Shown: piece by piece, positions 1 through 7,183 of the stretch | How the letters are laid out: each line of letters begins with the position of its first letter | Position numbering within the stretch: position 1 is the stretch's first letter | Source: Mycobacteriaceae bacterium | Lineage (GTDB): Bacteria > Actinomycetota > Actinomycetes > Mycobacteriales > Mycobacteriaceae | DNA: 36,096 bases | Assembly (NCBI GenBank): GCA_029977845.1 | Contig: JAPOKC010000028.1 | Coordinates: forward strand, 1-36,096 | Direction of reading: 5' to 3' | The notes under the pieces: generated by a model | Databases searched by the model: none | Told to the model about the DNA's origin: nothing | Seen by the model: only the letters and a program-made list of their open reading frames with translations | Made by a program: the position numbers and the translations under genes

Positions 1-1
1 A

Positions 2-259
2 GATCTGGCGGTTCAGACCATGGCGGGCTCCGCGGCGATGCTTCTGGACCGGCTCGAGGCTCAGGACTCGGGTGGCGGCCAGCCGGCCGGTCAGCCGGAC
101 GCGACCGCCGCCCAACTGCGGGCGCTGGTCACCTCCCCGGGTGGGACCACTGCCGCTGGCCTGCGGGAACTGGAGCGCGGAGGGCTGCGCGCCGCCGTCC
201 AAGCCGCCGTTGACGCCGCAAAAACACGTTCTGAGCAGCTCGGAATTACATCAGAGTAG
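2..259 (+). CDS. proC: ProC, pyrroline-5-carboxylate reductase (C-terminal part)
   Basis: Only the last 85 codons are in the window; the frame is open from base 2 to the TAG at 257-259. The product is the end of pyrroline-5-carboxylate reductase, the NAD(P)H-dependent last step of proline synthesis in the cytoplasm. Visible support is the family signature VTSPGGTTAAGL near the end, followed by the helical tail that forms part of the dimer interface in this family, and the downstream neighbour, a small HTH gene that follows proC in mycobacteria. The N-terminal Rossmann domain lies off the window. An insert rich in Gly, Gln and Pro just before the signature is slightly unusual. The identification rests on the signature plus context. 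Confidence 0.85.
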   Translation, partial: DLAVQTMAGSAAMLLDRLEAQDSGGGQPAGQPDATAAQLRALVTSPGGTTAAGLRELERGGLRAAVQAAVDAAKTRSEQLGITSE

Positions 260-399
260 TTCTGCAATTTCCTAAGGGATTAACAAACACCCGTCGCAAC
301 AACCCCATTGGCCACGCTATTCTCCTCGTGTATGCGCGGGAGGGTTCCAGCGGTGGGGAAGCCGCTGGAACTGCCCGCGCCTGACGGGAATGGGTTGCG

Positions 400-651
400 A
401 TGACGTCTATGAACGGGCGGGACTCCGCCGGCGGCAAGTCGGCACGGGAGACCGGTGCCGGCGAAGGCCAGCCGAGAACGCAGTTTCTCACCGTCGCCGA
501 GGTGGCCGCATTGATGCGGGTCAGCAAGATGACGGTGTACCGCCTGGTTCACAATGGAGAGCTCCCCGCCGTTCGCGTCGGCCGCTCGTTCCGGGTGCAC
601 GCCAAGGCCGTCCACGATCTGCTCGAGACCTCCTACTTCGACGCCGGTTAA
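400..651 (+). CDS. Small excisionase-type helix-turn-helix DNA-binding protein
   Basis: An 83-residue protein. After about 28 disordered residues comes one winged-helix/HTH_17 domain of the MerR/excisionase type: FLTVAEVAALMRVSKMTVYR (about 29-48) followed by a wing and LPAVRVGRSFRVH. Such domains bind DNA directly, and in mycobacteria this gene (Rv0500A-like by position) sits between proC and the bS22 gene. Its target is not known. The start chosen is the ATG at 400; an upstream ATG in another frame has no coding support. No good Shine-Dalgarno is seen. The 140 bases upstream (260-399) contain one weak TATTCT hexamer at 318-323 but no convincing -35. It is not phage-linked here: nothing mobile surrounds it, so a chromosomal regulator is more likely than a recombination directionality factor. 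Confidence 0.85.
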   Translation: MTSMNGRDSAGGKSARETGAGEGQPRTQFLTVAEVAALMRVSKMTVYRLVHNGELPAVRVGRSFRVHAKAVHDLLETSYFDAG

Positions 652-747
652 CCGAGGCCGTTTTTCGTTCCCACCACCCGCTTGGGTAAGGTTGCGTCGG
701 AATAACACGGCCATCGGTAGCCGATCAGAAGCTAGGTAGCGGAGTTC

Positions 748-849
748 ATGGGTTCAGTCATCAAGAAGCGGCGCAAGCGGATGTCCAAGAAGAAGCACCG
801 CAAGCTGCTGCGTCGTACCCGGGTCCAGCGCAGAAAACTCGGCAAGTAG
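748..849 (+). CDS. 33-residue basic ribosomal protein of the bS22 (AURKAIP1/COX24) type
   Basis: ATG at 748 and TAG at 847-849 give 33 codons, of which more than half encode Lys or Arg: [20 protein letters not shown] and then a further Arg-rich tail ending RRKLGK. This is the AURKAIP1/COX24 domain, whose mitochondrial relative is the small-subunit protein mS38. In Mycobacterium smegmatis a protein of this size and type, bS22, was seen in the 30S subunit near the decoding region. GGAG at 741-744 lies just ahead of the ATG. The gene stands alone in the gap between the HTH gene and the epimerase-like gene and is easily missed by gene finders because of its length. The family call is from recognition of the sequence; the role comes from the mycobacterial ribosome work. 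Confidence 0.9.
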
Positions 850-853
850 TCGA

Positions 854-859
854 TACGCT
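854..859 (+). promoter_or_regulatory. Candidate leaderless -10 box for the epimerase-like gene
   Basis: TACGCT is followed by six bases (ggccgc) and the ATG at 866. TANNNT placed 6-7 nt before the start codon is the typical arrangement of mycobacterial leaderless promoters. No clear -35 is visible, which is common in this class. There is also no Shine-Dalgarno before 866, which fits. Confidence 0.5.
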
Positions 860-865
860 GGCCGC

Positions 866-1951
866 ATGGATCACGGCGGCCCAGGCACCGATGCGCCGCA
901 CTACCCGAAGGTCGTGCTGGTCACCGGCGCGTGCAGGTTTCTCGGCGGCTATTTGACCGCGCGCCTTGCGGCCAATCCCCTGATCAACCAGGTCATCGCG
1001 GTCGATGCGATCGCTCCGAGCAAGGATCTGCAGCGCCGGATGGGCCGTGCCGAGTTCGTTCGGGCCGATATCCGCAACCCGTTCATCGCCAAGGTCATCA
1101 GAAACAGCGACGTCGACACCGTTGTGCACGCCGCAGCGGCGTCCTATGCGCCCCGCTCGGGTGGCCGGGCAACTCTAAAAGAGCTCAACGTGATGGGCGC
1201 CATGCAACTCTTCGCAGCCTGTCAGAAAGCTCCGTCGGTGCGCCGGGTGGTGCTGAAGTCCACCTCCGAGGTATACGGCTCGAACGGACACGATCCGGTG
1301 ATGTTCACCGAGGACAGCAGCAGCCGCCGCCCGCCCGGGGAGGGTTTCGCCCGCGACAGCATCGATATAGAGGGCTACGCGCGCGGCCTCGGCCGTCGCC
1401 GGCCCGATATCGCGGTCACCATCTTGCGATTGGCCAACATGATCGGTCCGGCCATGGACACCACGCTGGCCCGTTATTTGACCGGCCCGGTGGTGCCCAC
1501 GATCTTCGGCCGCGACGCCCGCCTGCAACTGCTGCACGAGCAGGACGCCCTCAGCGCGCTGGAGCGGGCCACTATGGCCGGCCGGGCCGGGACCTTCAAC
1601 ATCGGTGCGGACGGGATCATCATGATGTCTCAGGCGATCCGGCGGGCCGGACGGCTGGCGCTGCCGGTTCCGACCTTCGGTGTGCGTGCGACGGACTCCG
1701 TCCGCAAAGCGACTGCCACCAGCGAGCTCAACGCCGAGGGTTTGGCCTACCTGAGTTACGGACGTGTGATGGACACCACCCGGATGCGCACTGAGCTGGG
1801 CTTTGAACCTAAGTGGACCACGATGGAGGCGTTCGACGACTTCGTAGCCGGCCGTGGCCTCACACCGATCATCGACCCGAAGTGGGTACTCTCTGTCGAA
1901 AGGCGTGCGGTGGCTCTGGCCGAGCGGGCCCAGCGCTGGGGAGGAAAGTGA
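866..1951 (+). CDS. galE2: NAD-dependent epimerase/dehydratase family protein (GalE2-like, degenerate active site)
   Basis: A 361-residue extended short-chain dehydrogenase fold. The nucleotide-binding loop is VLVTGACRFLGG (residues 17-28), then VDTVVHAAAA, STSEVYGS and ILRLANMIGP, which place it with sugar-nucleotide epimerases; M. tuberculosis calls this locus galE2. Two residues argue against a normal epimerase. The GxxGxxG loop has Arg where the second Gly should be, and the position of the catalytic YxxxK reads YARGL (171-175) with Leu in place of Lys. A structural, lipid or regulatory role is therefore as likely as epimerisation. The TGA at 1949-1951 lies two bases before the ATG of the acyltransferase gene, so the two are probably co-transcribed. 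Confidence 0.8.
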   Translation: MDHGGPGTDAPHYPKVVLVTGACRFLGGYLTARLAANPLINQVIAVDAIAPSKDLQRRMGRAEFVRADIRNPFIAKVIRNSDVDTVVHAAAASYAPRSGGRATLKELNVMGAMQLFAACQKAPSVRRVVLKSTSEVYGSNGHDPVMFTEDSSSRRPPGEGFARDSIDIEGYARGLGRRRPDIAVTILRLANMIGPAMDTTLARYLTGPVVPTIFGRDARLQLLHEQDALSALERATMAGRAGTFNIGADGIIMMSQAIRRAGRLALPVPTFGVRATDSVRKATATSELNAEGLAYLSYGRVMDTTRMRTELGFEPKWTTMEAFDDFVAGRGLTPIIDPKWVLSVERRAVALAERAQRWGGK

Positions 1952-1953
1952 CG

Positions 1954-2994
1954 ATGGCGGGCGAGTCCAAGGCGAAAGTGATTCCGCTACATGGCGATTC
2001 GCGCGCCAAGGTGCGTGCCGCCCAGCGCGCCGCCGCTCCCCGCAGGCGCGCCTCTGAGACATCCTCCGATTCGGCGGCCTCAGCCGAGCAGATCGAAGCA
2101 GTGATCCGGGAGTTCGAGCAGCGCCGTAAGGATCCGGCCGAGCCCGCCACCGGCGAGTTGGCGACCCGGATCGCGGCCGCCGCCGACTTTCTCCGCAAGC
2201 GCCTGTCGGGTGATTACGCCGTCGATGAGTTCGGTTTCGACCCGCAGTACAACGAGGCCGTCGTACTGCCGGTGCTGCGGTTCTTCTTCGAGAAGTGGTT
2301 CCGGGTCGATGTCAGTGGGATCGAGAACGTCCCGGCCGACGGCGCGGCGCTGATCGTCGCCAATCACGCCGGCACGCTGCCCTTCGACGGTCCGATGCTG
2401 TCTGTGGCGGTGCGCGATCACCATCCGGCGCACCGTGACGTTCGACTGCTGGCCGCCGACATGGTGTTCGACATGCCGATGTTCGGACCCATCGCCCGCA
2501 AGGCCGGTCACACCATGGCCTGCAACACCGACGCCAACCGATTGCTGGCCGGGGGCGAACTCACGGCGGTGTTCCCGGAGGGCTACAAGGGTCTGGGTAA
2601 GAACTTCCGCGACCGTTACAAGTTGCAGCGCTTCGGCCGTGGCGGTTTCGTGTCGGCGGCCTTGCGGGCTAAGGCTCCGATCATTCCCTGCTCGATCGTC
2701 GGCTCTGAGGAGATTTACCCCATGCTCGCCGACGTCAAGTTGTTGGCCCGGGTGCTGGGGGTACCGTACTTTCCGGTCACGCCACTGTTCCCGCTCGCCG
2801 GTCCGTTGGGCATGGTGCCGCTGCCGTCCAAGTGGCACATCGCATTCGGCACACCGATTGAGACCGCCGACTACGACGAGCATGCCGCCGACGACCCGAT
2901 GGTCACCTTCGAACTCACCGACAATGTGCGTGAGACCATCCAGCAGACGCTCTTCCAGTTACTGGGCAAGCGCCGCAACGCGTTCCTGGGATAG
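1954..2994 (+). CDS. Lysophospholipid acyltransferase family protein (MGAT-like)
   Basis: 346 residues, corresponding by order to Rv0502. After a basic, disordered N-terminus of about 45 residues comes a PlsC/LPLAT domain. The catalytic motif reads NHAGTLPFDG, with His138 and Asp145 separated by six residues as in the MGAT/DGAT-like branch rather than the four of classic PlsC. Block III is FPEG (207-210). A hydrophobic run around 105-115 may dip into the membrane. The expected role is transfer of an acyl chain from acyl-CoA or acyl-ACP to a lipid acceptor; the substrate cannot be read from sequence. The start is the ATG at 1954 because GAGGAAAG at 1941-1948 is well spaced for it; a GTG at 1948 is in frame but too close to that site. 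It ends directly against the convergent gene at 2995. Confidence 0.85.
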   Translation: MAGESKAKVIPLHGDSRAKVRAAQRAAAPRRRASETSSDSAASAEQIEAVIREFEQRRKDPAEPATGELATRIAAAADFLRKRLSGDYAVDEFGFDPQYNEAVVLPVLRFFFEKWFRVDVSGIENVPADGAALIVANHAGTLPFDGPMLSVAVRDHHPAHRDVRLLAADMVFDMPMFGPIARKAGHTMACNTDANRLLAGGELTAVFPEGYKGLGKNFRDRYKLQRFGRGGFVSAALRAKAPIIPCSIVGSEEIYPMLADVKLLARVLGVPYFPVTPLFPLAGPLGMVPLPSKWHIAFGTPIETADYDEHAADDPMVTFELTDNVRETIQQTLFQLLGKRRNAFLG

Positions 2995-3501
2995 TTACCT
3001 ATTGCGGCCCAGTGCCGCTGCGGCGATCGCAGCCACCTGGGCGTTGTCCTCCTCGCTGCCCCCCGACTCTCCGAGCATGGTCACCAGTGTTGTCACCACC
3101 GGTGCGCCGTCGGCGTCGGTGATCTCGGTGCGAAGTGTGCTGATGACCGCACCATGCGACTCGACCACATCCTCGAGCCAGGAATCGAAGAACAACTTGT
3201 CTCCGGCGCAGATCGGCCGGTGGTAGGCGATCTTCTGGTCACGGTGGATTACCCTCGCCAGACTGACGCCGATATCGAAATTGCGGAAGATCTCCAGCTG
3301 GACCTGCCGTCCGGGGATCGCGATGAAGGTCAGCGGCGCCACCACGTTGGGATAGCCGGCCGCCTTGGCGGCCTCCTCGTCGAAGTGCAACGGATCCCGG
3401 GACTGGATCGCCAGTGCGTACTCGCGGATCTTCTCCCGGCCGACGAGGTAGTAGTCGGGGTAGCGGAAGTGCGTTCCGATGATGTCGTCGGCGAAGGACA
3501 T
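2995..3501 (-). CDS. MaoC-like (FAS1-type dehydratase N-terminal) protein, HadA-like
   Basis: 168 residues from the ATG at 3501. The sequence begins MSFADDIIGTHFRYPDYYLV, and VGREKIREYALAI, DPLHFDEEAAKAAGYPNVVAPLTF and HRDQKIAYHRPICAGD are typical of the hot-dog domain found as the N-terminal or non-catalytic half of MaoC-like dehydratases such as mycobacterial HadA. By order it matches Rv0504c. HadA partners HadB in mycolic-acid elongation; no partner is encoded next to this gene, so its substrate is unknown. A longer reading with a basic leader up to 3681 is rejected because it runs across the end of the phosphatase gene and lacks domain support. It lies 31 bases downstream of the serB1-like gene on the same strand, and may also have its own promoter (3510-3515). 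Confidence 0.85.
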   Translation of the reverse strand: MSFADDIIGTHFRYPDYYLVGREKIREYALAIQSRDPLHFDEEAAKAAGYPNVVAPLTFIAIPGRQVQLEIFRNFDIGVSLARVIHRDQKIAYHRPICAGDKLFFDSWLEDVVESHGAVISTLRTEITDADGAPVVTTLVTMLGESGGSEEDNAQVAAIAAAALGRNR

Positions 3502-3509
3502 GGAAGGTG

Positions 3510-3515
3510 ACTTTA
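3510..3515 (-). promoter_or_regulatory. Candidate -10 box for the MaoC-like gene
   Basis: On the minus strand TAAAGT lies eight bases before the ATG at 3501, and no Shine-Dalgarno precedes that start. This would give a leaderless or nearly leaderless message. The gene could equally be read from the upstream phosphatase promoter. Confidence 0.35.
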
Positions 3516-3532
3516 TCAGCGCACGCGTGCGC

Positions 3533-4462
3533 TCAGTCGTGCTCGTGACGCCGCGACGCAGCCGCGGCGAGCGCTCCGCCGACGGCGCCCAGCGCCAGCG
3601 CGGAGGGGACGCCGATCTTCGCGGCCTTGCGGGCGGTGCGGAAATCCCTGATCTCCCAACCGCGTTCGCGGGCCACATCACGCAACTCCGAATCGGGATT
3701 GATCGCCACCGCGGTGCCGACCAGCGACAGCATGGGTACGTCGTTGACGCTGTCGGAGTACGCGGTACAGCGCTTAAGGTTCAAACCCTCGCGCACCGCC
3801 AGTGCCCGCACCGCGTGCGCCTTGCCGAGGCCGTGCAGGATGTCGCCGACCAGACGACCGGTGAACACCCCATCGACCGATTCGGCGACGGTGCCCAGCG
3901 CCCCGGTCAAGCCCAGTCGCCTGGCGATCACCTCGGCCAGTTCGTAGGGTGTCGCGGTCACCAGCCAGACCTGCTGCCCGGCGTCGAGGTGCATCTGAGC
4001 CAGCGCCCGGGTACCCGTCCAGATCTTGTCGGCGAGGATCTCGTCGTAGATCTCCTCGCCGAGTGCGGTCAGTTCCTGTACCGGCCGGCCCTCGACGAAC
4101 GCGAGCGCCTTGCGTCTGCCCTCGGCGACGTCGCCACTGTTCTCCCGCCCGGTCAGCTGGAACTTGGCCTGCGCGTAGATGAATTTCCACACATCGCCGT
4201 ACCGGAAGTACTTGCGGGCGGCCAGACCGCGGCCGAAGTGGACCAGTGAGGATCCCTGCACCAGGGTGTTGTCGACATCAAAGAACGCCGCGGCGGTCAG
4301 GTCCAATGGCGGGACGGGGACCTCGGGTGCGGCTGGGTCCGGCTCGAGCCGGGCCGCAACGGCCAGGTCACTGAGGCCCCCAGGGCCGTCAAGTCCTTTA
4401 AGCGCCTGCTCAGCACTCGCCTCCCCGGCCTTCACATCCGCAGCGTGGTCCTCAGGGGCCAT
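3533..4462 (-). CDS. serB1: HAD-IB family hydrolase, phosphoserine-phosphatase-like (SerB1)
   Basis: 309 residues. Motif I is [13 protein letters not shown] (Asp62 nucleophile, Asp64 acid/base), motif II is LVTATP, and motif IV is [15 protein letters not shown], with Lys in [11 protein letters not shown] as motif III. This is the HAD-IB pattern of SerB-like phosphatases. The first 55 residues are acidic and low complexity, and the last about 30 form an Ala-rich hydrophobic helix ending in RRHEHD, which may anchor the enzyme to the membrane. The M. tuberculosis counterpart is named serB1, but members of this group also act on other phosphomonoesters, so L-phosphoserine as substrate is a family assumption. 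The gene is divergent from the glutaredoxin-like gene with only 35 bp between the starts. Confidence 0.85.
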   Translation of the reverse strand: MAPEDHAADVKAGEASAEQALKGLDGPGGLSDLAVAARLEPDPAAPEVPVPPLDLTAAAFFDVDNTLVQGSSLVHFGRGLAARKYFRYGDVWKFIYAQAKFQLTGRENSGDVAEGRRKALAFVEGRPVQELTALGEEIYDEILADKIWTGTRALAQMHLDAGQQVWLVTATPYELAEVIARRLGLTGALGTVAESVDGVFTGRLVGDILHGLGKAHAVRALAVREGLNLKRCTAYSDSVNDVPMLSLVGTAVAINPDSELRDVARERGWEIRDFRTARKAAKIGVPSALALGAVGGALAAAASRRHEHD

Positions 4463-4468
4463 GCCGAC

Positions 4469-4474
4469 AGCCTA
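4469..4474 (-). promoter_or_regulatory. Candidate leaderless -10 box for serB1
   Basis: Minus strand TAGGCT, six bases, then the ATG at 4462. The opposite strand carries a weaker GAGACT at 4486-4491 followed by six bases and the GTG at 4498, so the 35-bp gap may hold two divergent leaderless promoters. Confidence 0.5.
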
Positions 4475-4497
4475 TCGGGGGATGCGAGACTGCACCG

Positions 4498-4758
4498 GTG
4501 CGCCGACCCCATGTCCGACTGCTGACCCGCGCCGGCTGCGGAATCTGCCGGCAGGTGCACGAGCAGCTGGCCGAACTGGCCGCTGAACTGGGCTTTGACC
4601 TTTCGACCACCGATGTCGACGAAGCCGCCTCAGCGGGCGATTCCGGGCTCCGCGCCGAGTTCGGCGACCGTTTGCCGGTGGTGCTGCTCGACGGCCGCGA
4701 GCACAGCTACTGGGACCTCGACGAGGAGCGACTGCGGGCCGATCTTGCCAAGTCGTGA
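4498..4758 (+). CDS. Glutaredoxin-like thiol-disulfide protein (Rv0508-type)
   Basis: 86 residues from a GTG at 4498. It begins VRRPHVRLLTRAGCGICRQV, with the redox motif CGIC at 14-17, and has the thioredoxin-fold elements LSTTDVDEAA and RLPVVLLDGREHSYWDLD; the cis-Pro is in LPVV. This is the DUF836/glutaredoxin-like family of short actinobacterial proteins. It lies 92 bases upstream of hemA on the same strand. The position next to the first haem gene is conserved in mycobacteria, but no direct function in haem synthesis is known. The GTG start has no Shine-Dalgarno, in line with a leaderless message. Confidence 0.85.
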   Translation: MRRPHVRLLTRAGCGICRQVHEQLAELAAELGFDLSTTDVDEAASAGDSGLRAEFGDRLPVVLLDGREHSYWDLDEERLRADLAKS

Positions 4759-4781
4759 ATTTGGTGCTCGACCTGCGAAAC

Positions 4782-4801
4782 ACTTACCGTGGCTAGTAAG
4801 T
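4782..4801. promoter_or_regulatory. Perfect inverted repeat upstream of hemA
   Basis: ACTTAC, eight bases, GTAAGT, centred 59 bases before the hemA start and the only dyad of note in the 92-bp gap. TAAGTT at 4797-4802 could be a -10 hexamer, which would place the right arm inside the promoter. The layout suits a dimeric repressor but the regulator is unknown. It does not match the Rex, CRP or IdeR consensus. Confidence 0.4.
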
Positions 4802-4850
4802 TTCTTCCCGCTGAACAGATCCGTCGAGGGAGCAGGCAGGTGATCGTGCT

Positions 4851-6248
4851 GTGAGCGTCCTGCTGTTCGGGGTGTCCCACCGCAGCGCGCCGGTCTCGGT
4901 GATCGAGCAGCTGTCCACCGACGAAGCCGATCAGCTCAAGCTGGTTCAGCAGGTCCTGCAGTCACCGCTGGTGACTGAGGCGATGATCCTGTCGACGTGC
5001 AACCGGGTCGAGGTCTACGCGGTGGTCGATGCCTTCCACGGCGGTCTGCAGGCCATCGGTCAGGTGCTCGCCGAGCACTCCGGCATGTCGATGAGCGATC
5101 TCACCAAGCACGCCTACGTGCGCTACAGCGAGGCCGCCGTCGAGCATCTGTTCGCGGTGGCCAGCGGTCTGGACAGCGCAGTGGTGGGGGAGGCCCAGGT
5201 GCTCGGCCAGGTGCGCCGCGCCTACGCCACCGCCGAGGCCAATCGCACGGTCGGACGGGTGCTGCACGATCTGTCCCAGCGTGCGCTGGCGGTGGGTAAG
5301 CGGGTGCATTCGGAAACTGCCATCGACGCCGCCGGAGCCAGCGTGGTGTCGGTGGCTCTGCACGTCGCCGCCGAACAGCTCTACCGCCCCGAACTCGGCC
5401 CCTCCTACACCGCACTGGCCGGACGCACCGCCACCGTGATCGGCGCCGGTTCGATGGGCAGCCTGGCCGCGGCCCATCTCGTCCGGGCCGGGGTGAGCCA
5501 CGTCAACGTCGTGAATCGCTCGCTGCCTCGGGCTCAGCGGCTGGCCGAGATCCTCGGTGAGCAGGGTGTCGGCACCCGCGCTATGACCCTTGACGAGCTT
5601 CCGGCCGCCCTGACCGGGGCCGACCTGGTGATCAGCTGTACGGGGGCGGTGCGCCCGGTGGTGTCGCTGGCCGACGTCCACCACGCCCTGGCCACCGGGC
5701 GGCGCGATGAGGTCGCCGAGCCGGTGGTGTTCTGCGATCTCGGCATGCCCCGGGATATCGATCCTGCCGTCGCGGGTCTGCCCGGGGTGTCGGTGGTCGA
5801 CATGGATCGGGTGCAGCGCGAGCCCTCGGCGAGGGCCGCCGCTTCCGACGCCGATGCCGCCCGTCGGATCGTCGCGGCGGAGGTGGCCGAATATTTGCTG
5901 AGCCAGCGGATGGCCGAGGTGACACCGACCGTCACGGCGCTGCGCCAGCGGGCCGCAGACGTGGTGGAGGCCGAGCTGATGCGGTTGGAGAACCGGATCC
6001 CCGGCCTGGATTCCGGTCACCGCGAGGAGATCGCCAACACCGTGCGACGGGTGGTCGACAAACTGCTGCATGCGCCCACCGTCCGGATCAAGCAGCTTGC
6101 CGGCGCGCCTGGAGGCGACACCTACGCTGAGGCGCTTCGCGAACTGTTCGAGCTTGATCAGCAGGCGGTCGATGCGGTCGCGGCCGGCGAAATCACCCCC
6201 CTGATCGGTGGCGAATCCGCCGGGCCTGCAACGGAATCCGACGCTTGA
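4851..6248 (+). CDS. hemA: Glutamyl-tRNA reductase
   Basis: 465 residues, first committed step of the C5 haem pathway: NADPH-dependent reduction of glutamyl-tRNA(Glu) to glutamate-1-semialdehyde in the cytoplasm. Near the N-terminus, [14 protein letters not shown] and the catalytic Cys50 in [11 protein letters not shown] are typical; [16 protein letters not shown] follows. The NADPH domain has [12 protein letters not shown] (about 196-207), then a C-terminal dimerisation helix ending in acidic residues. Length is normal for actinobacteria. The start is GTG 4851 because it gives the standard [15 protein letters not shown]-terminus; GAGGG and GGCAGG lie upstream but are not ideally spaced. The TGA overlaps the TTG of hemC (TTGA), so the two are translationally coupled. 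Confidence 0.97.
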   Translation: MSVLLFGVSHRSAPVSVIEQLSTDEADQLKLVQQVLQSPLVTEAMILSTCNRVEVYAVVDAFHGGLQAIGQVLAEHSGMSMSDLTKHAYVRYSEAAVEHLFAVASGLDSAVVGEAQVLGQVRRAYATAEANRTVGRVLHDLSQRALAVGKRVHSETAIDAAGASVVSVALHVAAEQLYRPELGPSYTALAGRTATVIGAGSMGSLAAAHLVRAGVSHVNVVNRSLPRAQRLAEILGEQGVGTRAMTLDELPAALTGADLVISCTGAVRPVVSLADVHHALATGRRDEVAEPVVFCDLGMPRDIDPAVAGLPGVSVVDMDRVQREPSARAAASDADAARRIVAAEVAEYLLSQRMAEVTPTVTALRQRAADVVEAELMRLENRIPGLDSGHREEIANTVRRVVDKLLHAPTVRIKQLAGAPGGDTYAEALRELFELDQQAVDAVAAGEITPLIGGESAGPATESDA

Positions 6249-7171
6249 TCCGGATCGGAACCCGGGGCAGCCTGCTCGCGACAACCCAGGCCGGCACCAT
6301 TCGGGACGATTTGATCGCGCGCGGCCACGATGCGGAACTCGTCATCATCAGCACCGAGGGTGATCAATCAGAGAAACCTGTGGCCGAGATCGGGGTCGGG
6401 GTGTTCACCGCCGCGTTGCGCGAGGCGATCGCCGATCGCCGGGTCGATATGGCCGTCCACTCCTACAAGGATCTGCCGACGGCCCCCGACGAGCGGTTCG
6501 TCATCGCCGCGATACCGGCCAGGCAGGACGCCCGCGACGCCCTGGTGGCCCGCGACGGCCTGGTGCTGGGTGAGTTGCCGGCCGGATCCGTCATCGGCAC
6601 CTCGTCGGTCCGCAGGGCCGCGCAGCTTAGAGCACTGGGTCTCGGTTTGGAAATCCGCCCCCTACGAGGCAACCTAGACACCAGGTTAAACAGGGTAAGC
6701 AACGGTGATCTCGACGCCGTCGTAGTCGCCCGGGCGGGCCTGGCCCGCCTCGGACGACTCGAGGACGTCACCGAGACGCTGGAGCCGGTTCAGATGCTGC
6801 CGGCACCGGCTCAGGGCGCGCTCGCGGTGGAATGCCGAGCAGCCGACATCGGGCTTGCGGAGCTGTTGGCGGAGCTGGATCACGCCGACACCCGCGCCGC
6901 GGTCACCGCCGAGCGTGTCCTGCTAGCCGAACTGGAGGCGGGCTGTTCGGCACCGGTGGGTGCGATCGCGGAAGTGGTCGAGTCCATCGATGACGACGGC
7001 CGAGTCTTCGAGGAGCTGTCGCTGCGCGCGTGCGTGGCGGCGGTGGACGGATCCGACGTGATCCGTGCGTCGGGTATCGGCACTCCCGACCGTGCTGCGG
7101 AGTTGGGGCGCGCGGTGGCGGCGGAGTTGTTCGAACTCGGCGCACGCGAGGTCATGGCGGCGCAGCGCTAG
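6245..7171 (+). CDS. hemC: Porphobilinogen deaminase (hydroxymethylbilane synthase)
   Basis: 308 residues. Joins four porphobilinogen molecules into hydroxymethylbilane on a dipyrromethane cofactor. The start is a TTG at 6245 overlapping the hemA stop, giving the family N-terminus (M)[15 protein letters not shown]. Conserved blocks are [40 protein letters not shown] and the cofactor-binding Cys234 in [12 protein letters not shown]. Length and motif order are normal. It is followed after 12 bases by the hemD fusion gene. The use of TTG together with the overlap suggests that hemC is translated mainly by ribosomes finishing hemA, which would tie its level to HemA. Confidence 0.97.
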   Translation: MIRIGTRGSLLATTQAGTIRDDLIARGHDAELVIISTEGDQSEKPVAEIGVGVFTAALREAIADRRVDMAVHSYKDLPTAPDERFVIAAIPARQDARDALVARDGLVLGELPAGSVIGTSSVRRAAQLRALGLGLEIRPLRGNLDTRLNRVSNGDLDAVVVARAGLARLGRLEDVTETLEPVQMLPAPAQGALAVECRAADIGLAELLAELDHADTRAAVTAERVLLAELEAGCSAPVGAIAEVVESIDDDGRVFEELSLRACVAAVDGSDVIRASGIGTPDRAAELGRAVAAELFELGAREVMAAQR

Positions 7172-7183
7172 AGCGGGAGAGAG

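Noticed and set aside
260..399. Promoter for the small HTH gene
   Set aside because: TATTCT at 318-323 is present but has no -35 partner and a long leader; too weak to list.
3502..3681. N-terminal extension of the MaoC-like protein
   Set aside because: The extra residues are Arg/Ser/Pro-rich and come from DNA that codes for the end of serB1 in another frame.
4759..4850. Riboswitch or Rex site before hemA
   Set aside because: The gap is only 92 bases, with no conserved riboswitch core and no TGTGAA/TTCACA Rex dyad.
4962..6284. A 440-codon open frame antisense to hemA
   Set aside because: No recognisable domain, and hemA is certain on the plus strand.
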